DNA of 64,000 nt. It comes from Shinisaurus crocodilurus. Lineage: Eukaryota; Chordata; Lepidosauria; Squamata; Shinisauridae. Below are positions 23,640 to 32,504 of the stretch, in pieces. Where the stretch lies: NCBI GenBank assembly GCA_021292165.1, contig CM037883.1, forward strand, positions 6,736,934-6,800,933, read 5' to 3'. A program made the translations under genes and the position numbers. The stretch's first letter is position 1, and every line of letters starts with the position of its first letter. The notes under the pieces are model-generated. The model saw only the letters and a list, made by a program, of their open reading frames with translations, made no database searches and was not told the DNA's origin.

Positions 23640-24186
23640 TATTTATTATATTTATACCCTGCCTTTTTTCCTGCAAGGAACCCAAGGCGGCTTACATAAT
23701 CCTCCTCCTCCTCTCCATTTGATCCTCACAACAACCCTGTGAGGTAGGTTAGGCTGAGAGTCAGTGACTGTGGGTTTCATGCCCAAGTGGGGACTAGAAC
23801 CGTGCCGTGCGAACAGCGGGCGGCCATCCCGCGGGGTCCCCACAGAGGCGGCAGCCCAGAGCGGCCGGAGCGGCCGCCGCTCCAGCCTGTAGGGGCAAAC
23901 AGCCCCTCTGGGCATCCCGGGGCCCCGCCCCCTAGAGCCGGGAGGCCTGCACTGCGGTGCGGGGGTCTGCCCACATGCGCGGGGTGCAGGTCGTCTGCGG
24001 CGCCCCGCCGGACCCCGCGGGCGGCCCCGTGGTGCCTCCCCCGCTCGCAGCCTGGGTCGTGTGAACCGGCCCTGAGAGTCAGTGACTGGCCCAAAGTCAC
24101 CCAGTGAGTTTCATGGCCGAGCGGGGACTAGAACCCGGATCTCCCGAGTCCCAGTCCAACACTCTCACCACTACGCCACACTGGTT
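23640..24186 (-). mobile_element. Two CORE/MIR-like SINE pieces flanking a GC-rich block
   Basis: SINE sequence on the minus strand occupies 23640-23800 and 24071-24186. Both pieces contain CTGAGAGTCAGTGACTG and GGGGACTAGAACC but differ inside, so they are two copies or a rearranged copy. They are separated by a CpG-dense block, 23801-24070. Confidence 0.7.
23801..24070. other. CpG-dense insert of unknown nature
   Basis: This 270-bp block is very GC- and CpG-rich, unlike the surrounding repeats. CCCGCGGGGTCC near 23829 and GGACCCCGCGGGCGGC near 24010 are inverted relative to each other, suggesting a foldback element. No open frame has a recognisable domain. It could be mistaken for a promoter island, but both flanks are SINE sequence. 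Confidence 0.5.
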
Positions 24187-24245
24187 CTCATGTTGCAATA
24201 TGCCTGAATATTCAAAATTAAGAATAAAGGGATGTTCATACAAAA

Positions 24246-24410
24246 TCACTCTGCATTCAGACCCCAGCATCTCCAGGTAGGGCTAGCAAAGAATCCTGCC
24301 TGAAACCCTGGAGAGCCACTGCCAGTCAGTGTCAACAATACAAGGCTAGATGGAACAGGGGTCTGACTCAGCATAAGGCAGCTTCCTATGTTCCTAATGT
24401 TGTAATATGC
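24246..24410 (+). mobile_element. tRNA-derived SINE, 5'-truncated
   Basis: CCCTGGAGAGCCACTGCCAG followed by GGTCTGACTCAGCATAAGGC and TTCCTATGTTCCTAATG is the body and 3' end of the SINE seen at 49103-49308. Confidence 0.75.
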
Positions 24411-24672
24411 CTGAATATACAAAATTAAGAATAAGGGGTGCTGGTACAAAATCACCCTCCTCTTGTTTCCCCTCTATCACAGCATAAGTGCTCTGAAACC
24501 AACACTGTTGCGCTGAACCAAAGCAGAGAAATCACCCTGTGGGAAGCACTTATACTCACAATGCTAGGCAACCAAATCCAAAGCCCATGTACAAAACCTC
24601 ATCTAACCCACCTACAACATGGCCAAATTAAAGATTTCTCTCAGTTTGAGGGAGGAAGAGGACAGAAGAGGT

Positions 24673-24842
24673 TAGGAACTATAGCTCAGTACTAGAGTAT
24701 ATGCTTTGCATGCATAAGGTCACAGGTTCAATCCCAGGCCTTTCCAGTTTAAAACAATCAGCTACCAGGTAATAGAAAAGACCACTGCCTGAGACCATGG
24801 GGAGATGATGCCAAGTACAGTAGACAATACTGACTACAAGAA

Positions 24843-24888
<46 letters not shown>

Positions 24889-24890
24889 GA
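24673..24890 (+). mobile_element. tRNA-derived SINE followed by (TTA)n
   Basis: The head CTATAGCTCAGTACTAGAGT and CAGGTTCAATCCC gives clear A and B boxes. The SINE body ends at about 24835 and a 45-bp TTA microsatellite occupies 24844-24888. Beyond the microsatellite, GCAGTCTCAAGGCGACTTAC resembles a minus-strand LINE or SINE tail. Confidence 0.75.
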
Positions 24891-25690
24891 AATGTATAAG
24901 ATGCTTCCCACTGCAAAAAGCAGTCTCAAGGCGACTTACACACACAATAAAGAAACCCATATCACAGAAAAAAACCAAAATCAATATAAGCCATAACCAG
25001 CACAAAAATACAAAGAAAAATTAACACAATAAAAACATAATCTAAATAAACAAACATATCTAAATAGTTTGACCAGGTCTAAAAATGTAGCTGTCTAGGT
25101 TCCTAAGAAGTACAAAATGTTACCCAGTCACATTTGGAAGGGCGGAAGAAGCTAACACCATCGTAAGGTGAGAATGAGAGAGAAAATTGCAAAGAAGGAA
25201 CTATTATTTAATATGAGAGGGCAGTATAGTGTTGATATTAATCTGCAAGAATCTAGACATACAGTGGGCATCTCAGGGTGGAAGTTGTGGGGAAGGATAT
25301 GAAGAAGTGAAGCTAAGCAGTTCTGTGTTGAAGGGACACCAAAATCTTAAGACGACGCTGTAAGGGGAGAAGAGGGAGAGAGAAATCACACAAGCATGTT
25401 GACGTGAGTGTGAAAAAAATATCATTTAAGCTTACTATATATGGACAAAATTAATCTGCGAGGCATGCAATGAGCAGATGGAAAAGTGTGTGTGTGAATG
25501 AGTGAGAGTGAGGCACATTAAGATGTTAAGGCAATGCAGAATTCCTAAGGAGGAATTGAGATGTGTGCGTATATATATTACATATAAGCTGTAGGATGGA
25601 TCTGCAAGTAGGAAGGGGAGGGAGAAAAGTTATCCCTGAAACAGTCGTAGACTCGTAGGTGCTGAGATGGGTTGGAGAGGAAGAGGGAAT
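24891..25690. other. MTM1 intron 1, no gene
   Basis: An AT-rich stretch to about 25100 is probably a decayed minus-strand LINE 3' region. The rest shows no recognisable feature. Confidence 0.4.
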
Positions 25691-25698
25691 ATCCCAGC

Positions 25699-25744
25699 CA
25701 GTTGTAGGCCTTTCTTCTGTCTAAACATGCAAAGGATTGCACCC
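25699..25744. mobile_element. Half copy of the Harbinger-like MITE
   Basis: GTTGTAGGCC, then CTGTCTAAACATGC, GGATTGCACCC and TTA form one arm of the MITE described at 25968. Confidence 0.65.
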
Positions 25745-25967
25745 TTACTGCATTTTAAATCTCTGCATTGCTGCTAGGTTGTTGTTTTTTATGCCTAGGG
25801 GTATTATTGATCCAGAAAAAAATATGCATGCATAAGACTTTATTTCAATCCTAAGAGCTCTCTGAAAGGCTGCATACTTCCATCTCTCTCTCTATCTCTC
25901 CCCCTCCCTCTCTCCCTCTGGGCCAGACATTTAGTCTGAAGCTCCACCACACTTCTAAATATACTAA

Positions 25968-26104
25968 GGGTGCAATCCTATGCATGTTTAGACACACACG
26001 CACAAGTCCTACAACTCCCAGCATTCCCCAGTCAGCATGGCTGGCTGGGGCATGCTGGAAGTTGTAGGACTTTTTTCTTTCTAAACATGCATAGGACTGC
26101 ACCC
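25968..26104. mobile_element. Harbinger-like MITE with TAA target duplication
   Basis: The 137-bp element has ends GGGTGCAATCCTATGC and GCATAGGACTGCACCC and is flanked by TAA on both sides (25965-25967, 26105-26107). Its two arms meet at CCCCAGTCAGCATGGCTGGC. A 3-bp TNA target duplication with G-rich ends fits PIF/Harbinger. Related copies are at 18222, 25699, 27537 and 61130. Confidence 0.8.
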
Positions 26105-26277
26105 TAAATGGAGCAGGTGGGGCACTCTTAACTGACAGGCTGGTGTGACGGACGAGGCTGTATGGATGAGCCTCCACAATCCCACCCCGGGCCTGGTCTA
26201 CTCAAGCACCACAGGCTATCAATGGCTACTAATCCAGATGAGCTATACCTCCCGTATCAGTATGCCTCTGCACACAA

Positions 26278-26402
26278 ATTTCATAGATCAGAGTTGGAAG
26301 GGGCCTACAAGGCCATCGAGTCCAACCCCCCTGCTCAATGCAGGAAACTAGAGGAGGGGTCTCCCATCCAAGTAATAACTAGGCCTGACCCTGCTTAGTT
26401 GC
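26278..26402 (-). mobile_element. 5S-derived SINE with CR1 tail, truncated
   Basis: The minus strand shows the CR1-type tail (rc of GAGTTGGAAGGGGCCTACAA) and the 5S part up to rc of GGCCTGACCCTGCTTAG. The 5' head is missing. Confidence 0.75.
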
Positions 26403-26404
26403 TA

Positions 26405-26560
26405 AGGAACACAACCAGGAGGTGGGTGCTGTTGCACTCCTGTCCTGCTTGTGGGCTCCCGTGTGGAGCTGGTTGGCCACTGTGTGAACAGAGTACTGTA
26501 CTGGCCGAGATGGACCCTTGGTCTGATCCAACAGGTCTCTTCTTATGTTCTTATGAGATG
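26405..26560 (-). repeat. Interspersed repeat, same family as 52895 and 53868
   Basis: On the minus strand it contains CCCACAAGCAGGACAGGAGT, and near one end rc of TCTGATCCAACAGG and TTCTTATGTTCTTATGAG. The repeats at 52895-53060 and 53868-54060 share these blocks in the other orientation. It is probably a LINE 3' fragment or a SINE; I cannot name it. Confidence 0.6.
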
Positions 26561-26594
26561 GGGCCCTGAGATAGTCCAGAACAGACTACACCAC

Positions 26595-26598
<4 letters not shown>

Positions 26599-26626
<28 letters not shown>
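26599..26626. repeat. (GT)n microsatellite
   Basis: A pure GT run of 14 units. Confidence 0.9.
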
Positions 26627-26629
<3 letters not shown>

Positions 26630-26789
26630 ATTTCTGAATGCTCCCTTTTGCCTTGCCTTTTTAAAAACATAACAAAAAAACCAAAACCTGGCTCTCCCCA
26701 CAAATAGAAAGCTAGCACCGCGGGGTGTGGAGGGGAATGCCAACCCATTGAGAGGCTGGTTTTCTACTTGCAGGGAGCCCTTGTTTCTT

Positions 26790-26916
26790 TTTATTTAGTT
26801 TGGATTACATTTATACCCCGCCTTTTTTCCTCTTGCAAGGAACCCAAGGTGGCTTACGTGGTCCTCCTCCTCCTCTTCACTTTTATCCTCACAACAACCC
26901 TGTCAGGTAGGTTGTT
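26790..26916 (-). mobile_element. CORE/MIR-like SINE, 3' half
   Basis: rc of CATTTATACCCCGCCTTTTT, AAGGAACCCAAGGTGGCTTA and CTCACAACAACCCTG are the 3' half of the common SINE. It is truncated at a GTTGTTGTTGTT run. Confidence 0.8.
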
Positions 26917-27132
26917 GTTGTTGTTATTCTATTGTTGTTGTTATGTATAGCGGAAAGGACCATTAAAACTGTTGATGAACTTTTTTTAGAAAAAGCACCA
27001 CATCATGCACAACCTGCAGCCCGAGCGCACTCTCCCCGCTCACGGGTGGGCGAGGGCCCGGCCCGGCCCGGCGGCTGTCACCCACCCAATCCAGGGCGGA
27101 GGGCGCTCCCTGAGGTACCCCTCCCCACTCAC

Positions 27133-27300
27133 CGAGCTGGGGCGGCCGCGGCCGCGTCGTCGTCGTCGTCGTCGCCGCGCGCCCTCACTGCAGTCCCCCG
27201 ACTCTCTCCCCCCCGCCCCCCCGCCCAGCGACTCCTCTTGTCACGTGACGGCGGCTGACAGGAAACAGCCGCCCTCCAGCCGCGGCCCGAGCGAGAGTTT
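27133..27300 (-). other. MTM1: MTM1 non-coding exon 1 (5' boundary approximate)
   Basis: The 3' end is set by the donor CAGCTCG followed by GTGAGTGGGG at 27132. Human MTM1 also has a non-coding first exon in a CpG island. The exon carries a six-unit GAC repeat (27156-27173 on the plus strand as GTC) inside a GC-rich leader. No in-frame continuation to the exon 2 ATG is needed, because exon 2 starts its own reading frame. Confidence 0.65.
27240..27249. promoter_or_regulatory. CLEAR/E-box palindrome GTCACGTGAC
   Basis: A perfect 10-bp palindrome matching the CLEAR consensus bound by TFEB/TFE3 and also by USF. It lies about 107 bp upstream of the exon 1 donor, inside the island. Confidence 0.7.
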
Positions 27301-27345
27301 CTTCGCCGGAGAAAGCACGGCGAGGGGAGAAATGGGAGAAGCGGT

Positions 27346-27364
27346 GCACGCCGGGAGATGTAGT
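27346..27364 (-). promoter_or_regulatory. ZNF143/THAP11-like element
   Basis: The minus strand reads ACTACATCTCCCGGCGTGC, close to the ACTACAATTCCCAGCATGC motif found near many CpG-island starts. A weaker second copy (TTACATCTCCCAACGACC) lies near 27426-27444. Confidence 0.6.
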
Positions 27365-27536
27365 CCGCCCATCCTCAGGAGGACGCGCCCTCCGCCGTGT
27401 TGCGTCACGCCCAGCTGCCGCGGGGGTCGTTGGGAGATGTAAGTAGTCTTGTTAATGCGCTCGCTCGCTCACTTAGGTCGGCGGAGAGGTGCTGACTGTG
27501 TTACTCTCCAGAGGAGAGAAAAAGGGAAGTGGTTGA

Positions 27537-27705
27537 GGGTGCGTGCAAGCCTATAAGCATGTTTAGACAGAAAATAAGTCCCAGCCAGCTGGGGAATGCT
27601 GGGAGTTGTAGGCCTTTTTTTTCTATATATAGACAGCATAGCTGGCTGGGGAATGCTGGGAGTTGTAGGCCTTTTTTCTGTCTAAACATGCCTTGGATTG
27701 CGCCC
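27537..27705. mobile_element. Harbinger-like MITE with internal duplication
   Basis: Ends GGGTGCGTGCAAGCC and GGATTGCGCCC are flanked by TGA (27534-27536, 27706-27708). Unlike other copies, it carries the right-arm block GCTGGGGAATGCTGGGAGTT twice (near 27588 and 27641). It sits about 75 bp upstream of the MTM1 island. Confidence 0.75.
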
Positions 27706-27767
27706 TGAGAGACGGTGGTGAGGGCAAGGGAAGCGGCCCCTCCTGCCTAGTTTACTTTGAAATAGTT

Positions 27768-28055
27768 TAGGAACATAGGAAGCTTCCCTGTTCTGAGGCA
27801 GACCAGTGGTCCATCTAGCCCAGTATTGTGACACTGACTGGCAGCGTCTCCCCAGGGTTTCAGGCAGGATTTTTTTCCAAGCCTTACCTGGAGGCCGGGG
27901 ATCGAAGCTGGGACCTTCTGCATGCAAAGCATGTGCTCTATCATACTGAGCTGTGTTCCCTCCCTACAGCACCGGGTATCCCAAGGTGGTCACCCATCCA
28001 AATACTAACCAGGCCTGACCCCTGCTTAGCTTCCAAGATTGGGCTGTTCAGGATA
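27768..28055 (-). mobile_element. Composite 5S rRNA + tRNA SINE
   Basis: On the minus strand, 28055-27965 is a 5S rRNA-like segment: GGAAGCTAAGCAGG, GGTTAGTATTTGGATGGG, and a terminal CCCGGTGCTGTAGGG. It passes directly into a tRNA-derived SINE at 27964-27768: ACACAGCTCAGTATGATAGA, TTTGCATGCAGAAGGTCC, then the body and TTCCTATGTTCC end. The 5S part retains the C-box region but has lost about 10 nt near GATCTCGTCTG. The same fusion occurs at 49012-49308. Confidence 0.8.
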
Positions 28056-28197
28056 CTAAGTTCCACCCAATTCAATGGGGGTTGCATTTATTTGTTGTTG
28101 CTCCCAATGAATTCAGCATGGCACCCATACATTGCAATACACATGGCTAAGCGTTCCAAGATGCTATTACCATAATGTGGGGAAGCCTTTTGCAAAA

Positions 28198-28410
28198 TTT
28201 ATTATATTATATTTATATCCTGCCTTTTTTCCTGCAAGGAACCCAAGGCGGTTTACATAGTCCTCCTCCTCTCCAGTTTATCCTCACAACAACCTGTGAG
28301 GTAGGTTAGTCAGAAGTTACCTGGTGAGCCTCATGGTCGAGTGGGGACTAGAACCTGGATCTCCCGAGTCCCAGTCCAACACTTACTACTAAGCCATACC
28401 GGCTCTCAAT
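28198..28410 (-). mobile_element. CORE/MIR-like SINE
   Basis: rc of GCCTTTTTTCCTGCAAGGAA through to rc of GAACCTGGATCTCCCGAGTC and the head CGGTATGGCTTAGTAGTAAG. A nearly complete copy. Confidence 0.85.
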
Positions 28411-28424
28411 ATGGTGGCTCTTTT

Positions 28425-28625
28425 GCTGATAAAAAATTGACTTGATAAACAAGCAAGGTCTTGCAAGACAACCGTAGGGATGTAACCGCTCGCCTCGAGT
28501 GGGCGTAGCGGGCCGAAATCGGCTCCGCTCACGCCCGGCAGAGACTTGCTTTGATATGAGAGTGTTTTGGATTACAAGCATGTTTCCGGAACGAATTATG
28601 CTCTCAATCCAAGGAATGACTGTAT
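28425..28625. repeat. Interspersed repeat interrupted by a 73-bp GC-rich insert
   Basis: AATTGACTTGATAAACAAGC and GTTTTGGATTACAAGCATGT match the longer copy at 34040-34300. At 28476-28548 the match is broken by a GC-rich segment (AACCGCTCGCCTCGAGTGGG ...). That segment is related, in inverted orientation, to 20880-20945. Confidence 0.65.
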
Positions 28626-29084
28626 ATATAATCAATCACATACATACATATCAACGCCTCTTAAAATTGCCAACCTGTTGACCTTTCTAATTATTGTGTA
28701 ACTGACTGCAATCCTATATATGTCTACTCAGAAGTAAGTCCTACTGATTGCAATGAGGCTTACTCTTGGGTAAGTGCATACAGGATTGCAAAATTAGATA
28801 AGAAATAGATTTTAAATATCTATCTAAAATTATTAATAGGCTGCCTTTAAGGCAGGAACCCTCTCCATTCTGCAATGCCCACATTCAGTAATATGTGGGC
28901 AAGCACTTCATGGCTAGATTCCGGCAATTTTTAGTCCTGGAGCATTAATGGCAATCCCAGAAGAGTGTCTTCCTGTAGCACCACTTCATACATTACATTT
29001 CTCTACATAGTCCTCTACTGGGAGACAGTCACAATGGAAAGGGATGGGATAAAGTAGGCAAATTTCATGAATGAACCATATCAA

Positions 29085-29507
29085 GGGTGGTGTCAGGTAC
29101 CAAAAAGATCCGGGGCCCAGGCCCACAGGACCAAAAAAAAAAAAAAAAAGCACAAATTTGCATATGCTAATTTACATGTGCTCTAAAGTGTGTGTGTGTG
29201 TGTCTGTAAAGCAGTGTCTGTAAAGTGTGTCTATTTGCAAAAAGGGATGTATGGACGGGAGAGGAGGGCATTTGATTTCAGGGGGGGGGACCTCAGGCAG
29301 AAAGATTCAAGGGGGGGGCAGCAGGAGGTGAAGCACATGTGGGCAAAAAGCCAGCTCATCCAGGGGGGTCAGATGCAGCAGAGATCCTCAGGGCCCCTGG
29401 ACCTTTATTTCAGCAAGTGTCCATGGACAGCAGGGTGCTGGGGCAGAGGGCCTCCCAGAGATTTGGGGCTCCAGCCCAAGTGGGCTGACCCTTAACACTG
29501 CCCCTGT
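29085..29507. repeat. Unclassified ~420-bp repeat, copy 1
   Basis: It starts GGTACCAAAAAGATCCGGGG and ends TGGGCTGACCCTTAACACTG. It contains poly(A) at 29135-29150 and (GT)n at 29187-29203. A second copy spans 32505-33645. No coding capacity is evident. Confidence 0.65.
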
Positions 29508-30596
29508 TTTTGTTTTGTTTTTTCATTTTAAATCATTTTAGGATTTTAAAAAATTGTACTTTTAGCTGCTGTTTATTGTAACAGAAAGGTGGAATATAGT
29601 TACTAAAAATAAAATAATAAACCAACCTAGTGTCTCTCTGAGCTCTGCTCTTTATCTTTTTTGGTACATAGCTTCACATGCATATTGGACATTTGCAAAA
29701 ATAAACAAACCACAAAACTGCACTGCTCCCCAACCCGGCATGCTTCCCTCACTTCACTCCCTCCCTCTCCCTGTCCCCGTTTCTTTTTGAGACTCTTGTT
29801 TGCGCTGACCTCAATTCCTCAGCTGCTGGCTTCGTCCTATTTAAAGCCTGTTTCTCCACCTTGTCCTTTTACAGCGCAGACTCCCGGCTGAATCCAAATC
29901 CGCGTATTACCCTGCAGTAAAATGAGCCAGCAGTTTGAGGCTTGAGCAGACCAACATAGAAGTGCCAGAGAGTGACACAAACTCAGGGAGAGGAGAGAGC
30001 CTTGCCAAGGAGAGATCTACCGATGCTAATTTGATGCAGCAGGAAGGTGCATTTTTTCTCCCACAATACTTAGAAATCAGGGCCACACACTGAAGCTAAT
30101 TGGCAGGGAGATCAGGTTCCACCATTGAGCTCTCCATATTCGCCCTGGCAAGCATCCCACCCTTTCCCCGGCAAGTATGACAAGCTCCAACCTACCTCTA
30201 CACCTTGAGGTCAGGGAGGAGACAGGGTCATTTTGCTCCAAGGGCAACGCATCAAGCACCAGCACCAGTTAGAGAAGGAGTGGGTGGGAGTAGGGTCAAT
30301 CCCAGAAATTGCACTATCCTTGTGAGATGCTTGAAGAGCATCAGGAGCACAGCACAGCTGTGGGGATGATCTCTTGCTCCCCAGGTCCACCTCCAAGCCG
30401 TTGCGCTTCCAAGATGTGCTTGGGACCGAGGAGGGGAGTACAAATGGCCCCTGTCCTTGTGCTGAATTTGGAGGCACAGTGTGCAGTCAGGGAGAAACCC
30501 CACCCATTTGGCAAGGGACGTGGTCATGGCAACTACCGATTTTTGGTTGGTTACTAGCCTAGATTTGTGGATCAGGACCGATGTACCATTTCACAT

Positions 30597-30606
<10 letters not shown>
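29508..30606. other. Intergenic, no gene
   Basis: A LINE-type 3' tail (GCTGTTTATTGTAACAGAAA ... AATAAAATAATAAA) lies at about 29520-29620. The rest shows no recognised element. Confidence 0.4.

Positions 30607-30607
<1 letters not shown>

Positions 30608-30630
<23 letters not shown>
30608..30630. repeat. (CA)n microsatellite
   Basis: A pure CA run following a TCTC stretch. Confidence 0.85.
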
Positions 30631-30631
<1 letters not shown>

Positions 30632-30883
30632 TACTTAGCACATAGAATTCATTACTCCCAGTAGTGGTGGTGGTAGCAGCTTCTAGCTACCCATGCCAAA
30701 ATACGTCCAAAACTACATATTTTAAGGATAAACTGTGTACGAAAATGTACATTTAGGTACGTATTTAAATGCAAATGTTAATAATTTTTTTAAAAAATTC
30801 CAAAATTGGCACATTGGTGTGGAAACAGGACAGAACGGATTTATGAACGAACATGTGAAACTGACATCAACTGAAATTAGAGT

Positions 30884-31080
30884 GATCCTTAGAGGCTACC
30901 TTATACCAAGTCAAACTACTGGTCCAACTCGCTCTGTCTTGTCTACACAGACTGGCAGCAGCAATCCAGGGTTTCAGTCAAGGGCCTTTCCGGGCCCTAC
31001 CAGGAAATGCCAAGGACTGAACCCTGGGATCTTCTGCATGCAAAACAAGTGCTCCATTACTGAGCTATGGCCCCTCCCCT
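30884..31080 (-). mobile_element. tRNA-derived SINE
   Basis: Reads on the minus strand from a head GGGAGGGGCCATAGCTCAGT and a B box AGGGTTCAGTCC to the 3' end near AGGTAGCCTCTAAGG. A complete copy. Confidence 0.8.
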
Positions 31081-32039
31081 TCTCTATGTTGGCTCAGAGA
31101 TGACATGAAAGTATTCTAGGCGTCTACAGATGATTCATTTTATGAATTTATGGGCCACTTTTCTGTTATAAGAAAAAATGAAAGCGAAAACAACTAAGAA
31201 TGCTCCATAAAAAGTGCACTACTATAGAACACAGAATACACTGCTCTAAACTTCATTAATCCCTGAGACCAATGGGTCTCTTCAGAAACATGGTGTATCC
31301 CTCTCAGCTTGTGAAATAGGATTCTCCAGTCAATTAGCAAAGCTCTGGGCAGTTGCCTCTGAGAATTATCCGTTTCTACTGTACTTACATCCATCTTTTC
31401 TTCCCTGGAGCCCTTTAGGGGATAATTCTTGCTGGGGGGGGGGGGAATTACATGATTTCTTTTCATTTATATTTTAATGCGGTTTATTATCCCAAAGTGA
31501 CCTCTCTTTGGGGTTCGGGAGATCAGAGTACTTACAGTAATCTTCCCAGGACGTTCTTATTACCAACTACCATTTTACACTCAGAGCAATCGAAGAATAA
31601 AATGTCTATGTAGCAAATGAGCAGGACTGATGGTGCAGACAAGCTTGGAACCTGATAACTGGTCTGAAAGTCTACATCCTAAGAACCAGCTTTAATTTTG
31701 AAAGAAAGCACAGTTCTAGCCATTAAGAACTGTGGAGAAACGCTTTAAAAACATGTGCAGGACAGTTAGCTGGTAAAGCGGGCTGTTGAGCAGAACTTTG
31801 AGCGATCAGAGAAATTTGTTTCAGTGTCCTATACATTTTGCTAGGTCCCTGTTTCTGCAGATTTCAAACCGTAAACTTTCACTCAGTCTCCCTTGGTGCA
31901 ACCTCATTAAGACATTACAAAGGCAGCGTGGCTGATGCTGAAAGATCTTAACGCATGCATGCAAGGTGCAATGCTGGTGCAGGAGGTAACCCCGTGATGT
32001 GTGCGACTTGCTACTTTTTTTTTTTTTTTTATGGCAACT
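31081..32039. other. Intergenic, no recognisable feature
   Basis: Apart from a G homopolymer near 31434-31445 and a T run at 32015-32030, I see nothing that can be assigned. Confidence 0.4.
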
Positions 32040-32175
32040 CCCCATGTTCCTGTCTCCAGGTAGGTCTGGGAAAGACTCATATCTGAAACTCCGGAGAACC
32101 GCAGCCAATTAGTGTAGACAACAATGAGCTAGATGGACCAGTGGTTTGATTTGGTATAACTTCCTATGTTTCTAA
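32040..32175 (+). mobile_element. tRNA-derived SINE, 3' half
   Basis: TCTCCAGGTAGGTCTGGGAA, CTCCGGAGAACCGCAGCCAA and GAGCTAGATGGACCAGTGG match the SINE body; the tRNA head is missing. Confidence 0.75.
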
Positions 32176-32414
32176 GTGGACAACAGGGAAACAATGGGTT
32201 ACATCCAAATATTCCCTTCTAACAGAATGGAGAACTAGCTTCCTTTTGCAAAGTTGATCACGATCAATGCACTAGGCAGGGCTGGCCCAGGATATTTTGC
32301 TGCATGAGGCAAAGGACAAGCTGCCCCCACTTGCTACTTGATGCATTACTGTGAGGCACTGGGCTGTTGTAGACTGGGTCGTGCTTCAGCACACACCAAG
32401 AACCCCTATTTAAA

Positions 32415-32503
32415 GGGGCCGTGCCAGAAACCCATCCTCTCCTTGTTGGGATACTGCCTGGCAAGGCCAGCCTCCCTCCTGATCAGTTTCCAGCCAATGG
32501 TAG
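32415..32503. repeat. Short direct duplication, copy 1 (with 33848-33938)
   Basis: AAACCCATCCTCTCCTTGTT, then GGGATACTGCCTGGCAAG and TGATCAGTTTCCAGCCAAT occur here and again at 33848-33938 in the same orientation. They bracket copy 2 of the 420-bp repeat. Confidence 0.75.
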
Positions 32504-32504
32504 G

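Larger units (their letters stand above)
1..27300 (-). other. MTM1: MTM1 locus, 5' portion (exons 1-6)
   Basis: This is the 5' part of the myotubularin gene. Myotubularin is a lipid 3-phosphatase that removes the 3-phosphate from PI3P and PI(3,5)P2 on endosomes and is needed in muscle. In the window I can place a CpG-island promoter with a non-coding first exon (donor after 27133) and five coding exons, 13832-13770, 13438-13366, 10278-10184, 7861-7751 and 6274-6173. Joined in phase they encode about 148 residues, which cover the N-terminus and most of the PH-GRAM domain. The catalytic exons, including the Cys-X5-Arg site, lie beyond position 1. Intron 1 is about 13.3 kb and intron 2 only 331 bp. 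MTM1 is preferred over MTMR1 and MTMR2 because the exon 5 peptide reads [20 protein letters not shown] followed by LDITCK, which is the MTM1 form. Confidence 0.93.
26990..27460 (-). promoter_or_regulatory. MTM1: CpG-island promoter of MTM1
   Basis: A roughly 470-bp block is strongly GC- and CpG-rich between two AT-balanced, repeat-filled regions. It lies directly upstream of the MTM1 coding exons on the minus strand, with no competing gene. It holds a consensus splice donor (GTGAGTG) after 27133, a GTCACGTGAC box at 27240-27249, a ZNF143-like box at 27346-27364, several GGCGG/GGGCGG boxes and no obvious TATA box. This fits a broad housekeeping-type promoter. The transcription start is not fixed by sequence; I place it near 27250-27350. 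Confidence 0.85.

Noticed and set aside
23777..24107. Pair of overlapping open frames on both strands in the GC-rich block
   Set aside because: Both are low-complexity Arg/Gly/Pro sequences caused by base composition; the block is flanked by SINE pieces.
27005..27442. 145-codon plus-strand open frame in the CpG island
   Set aside because: Long frames arise easily in GC-rich DNA. The Arg/Pro-rich translation has no domain, and the island is explained by the MTM1 promoter on the other strand.
27965..28055. A functional 5S rRNA gene
   Set aside because: It is incomplete at the 5' side, has internal deletions and is fused to a SINE.
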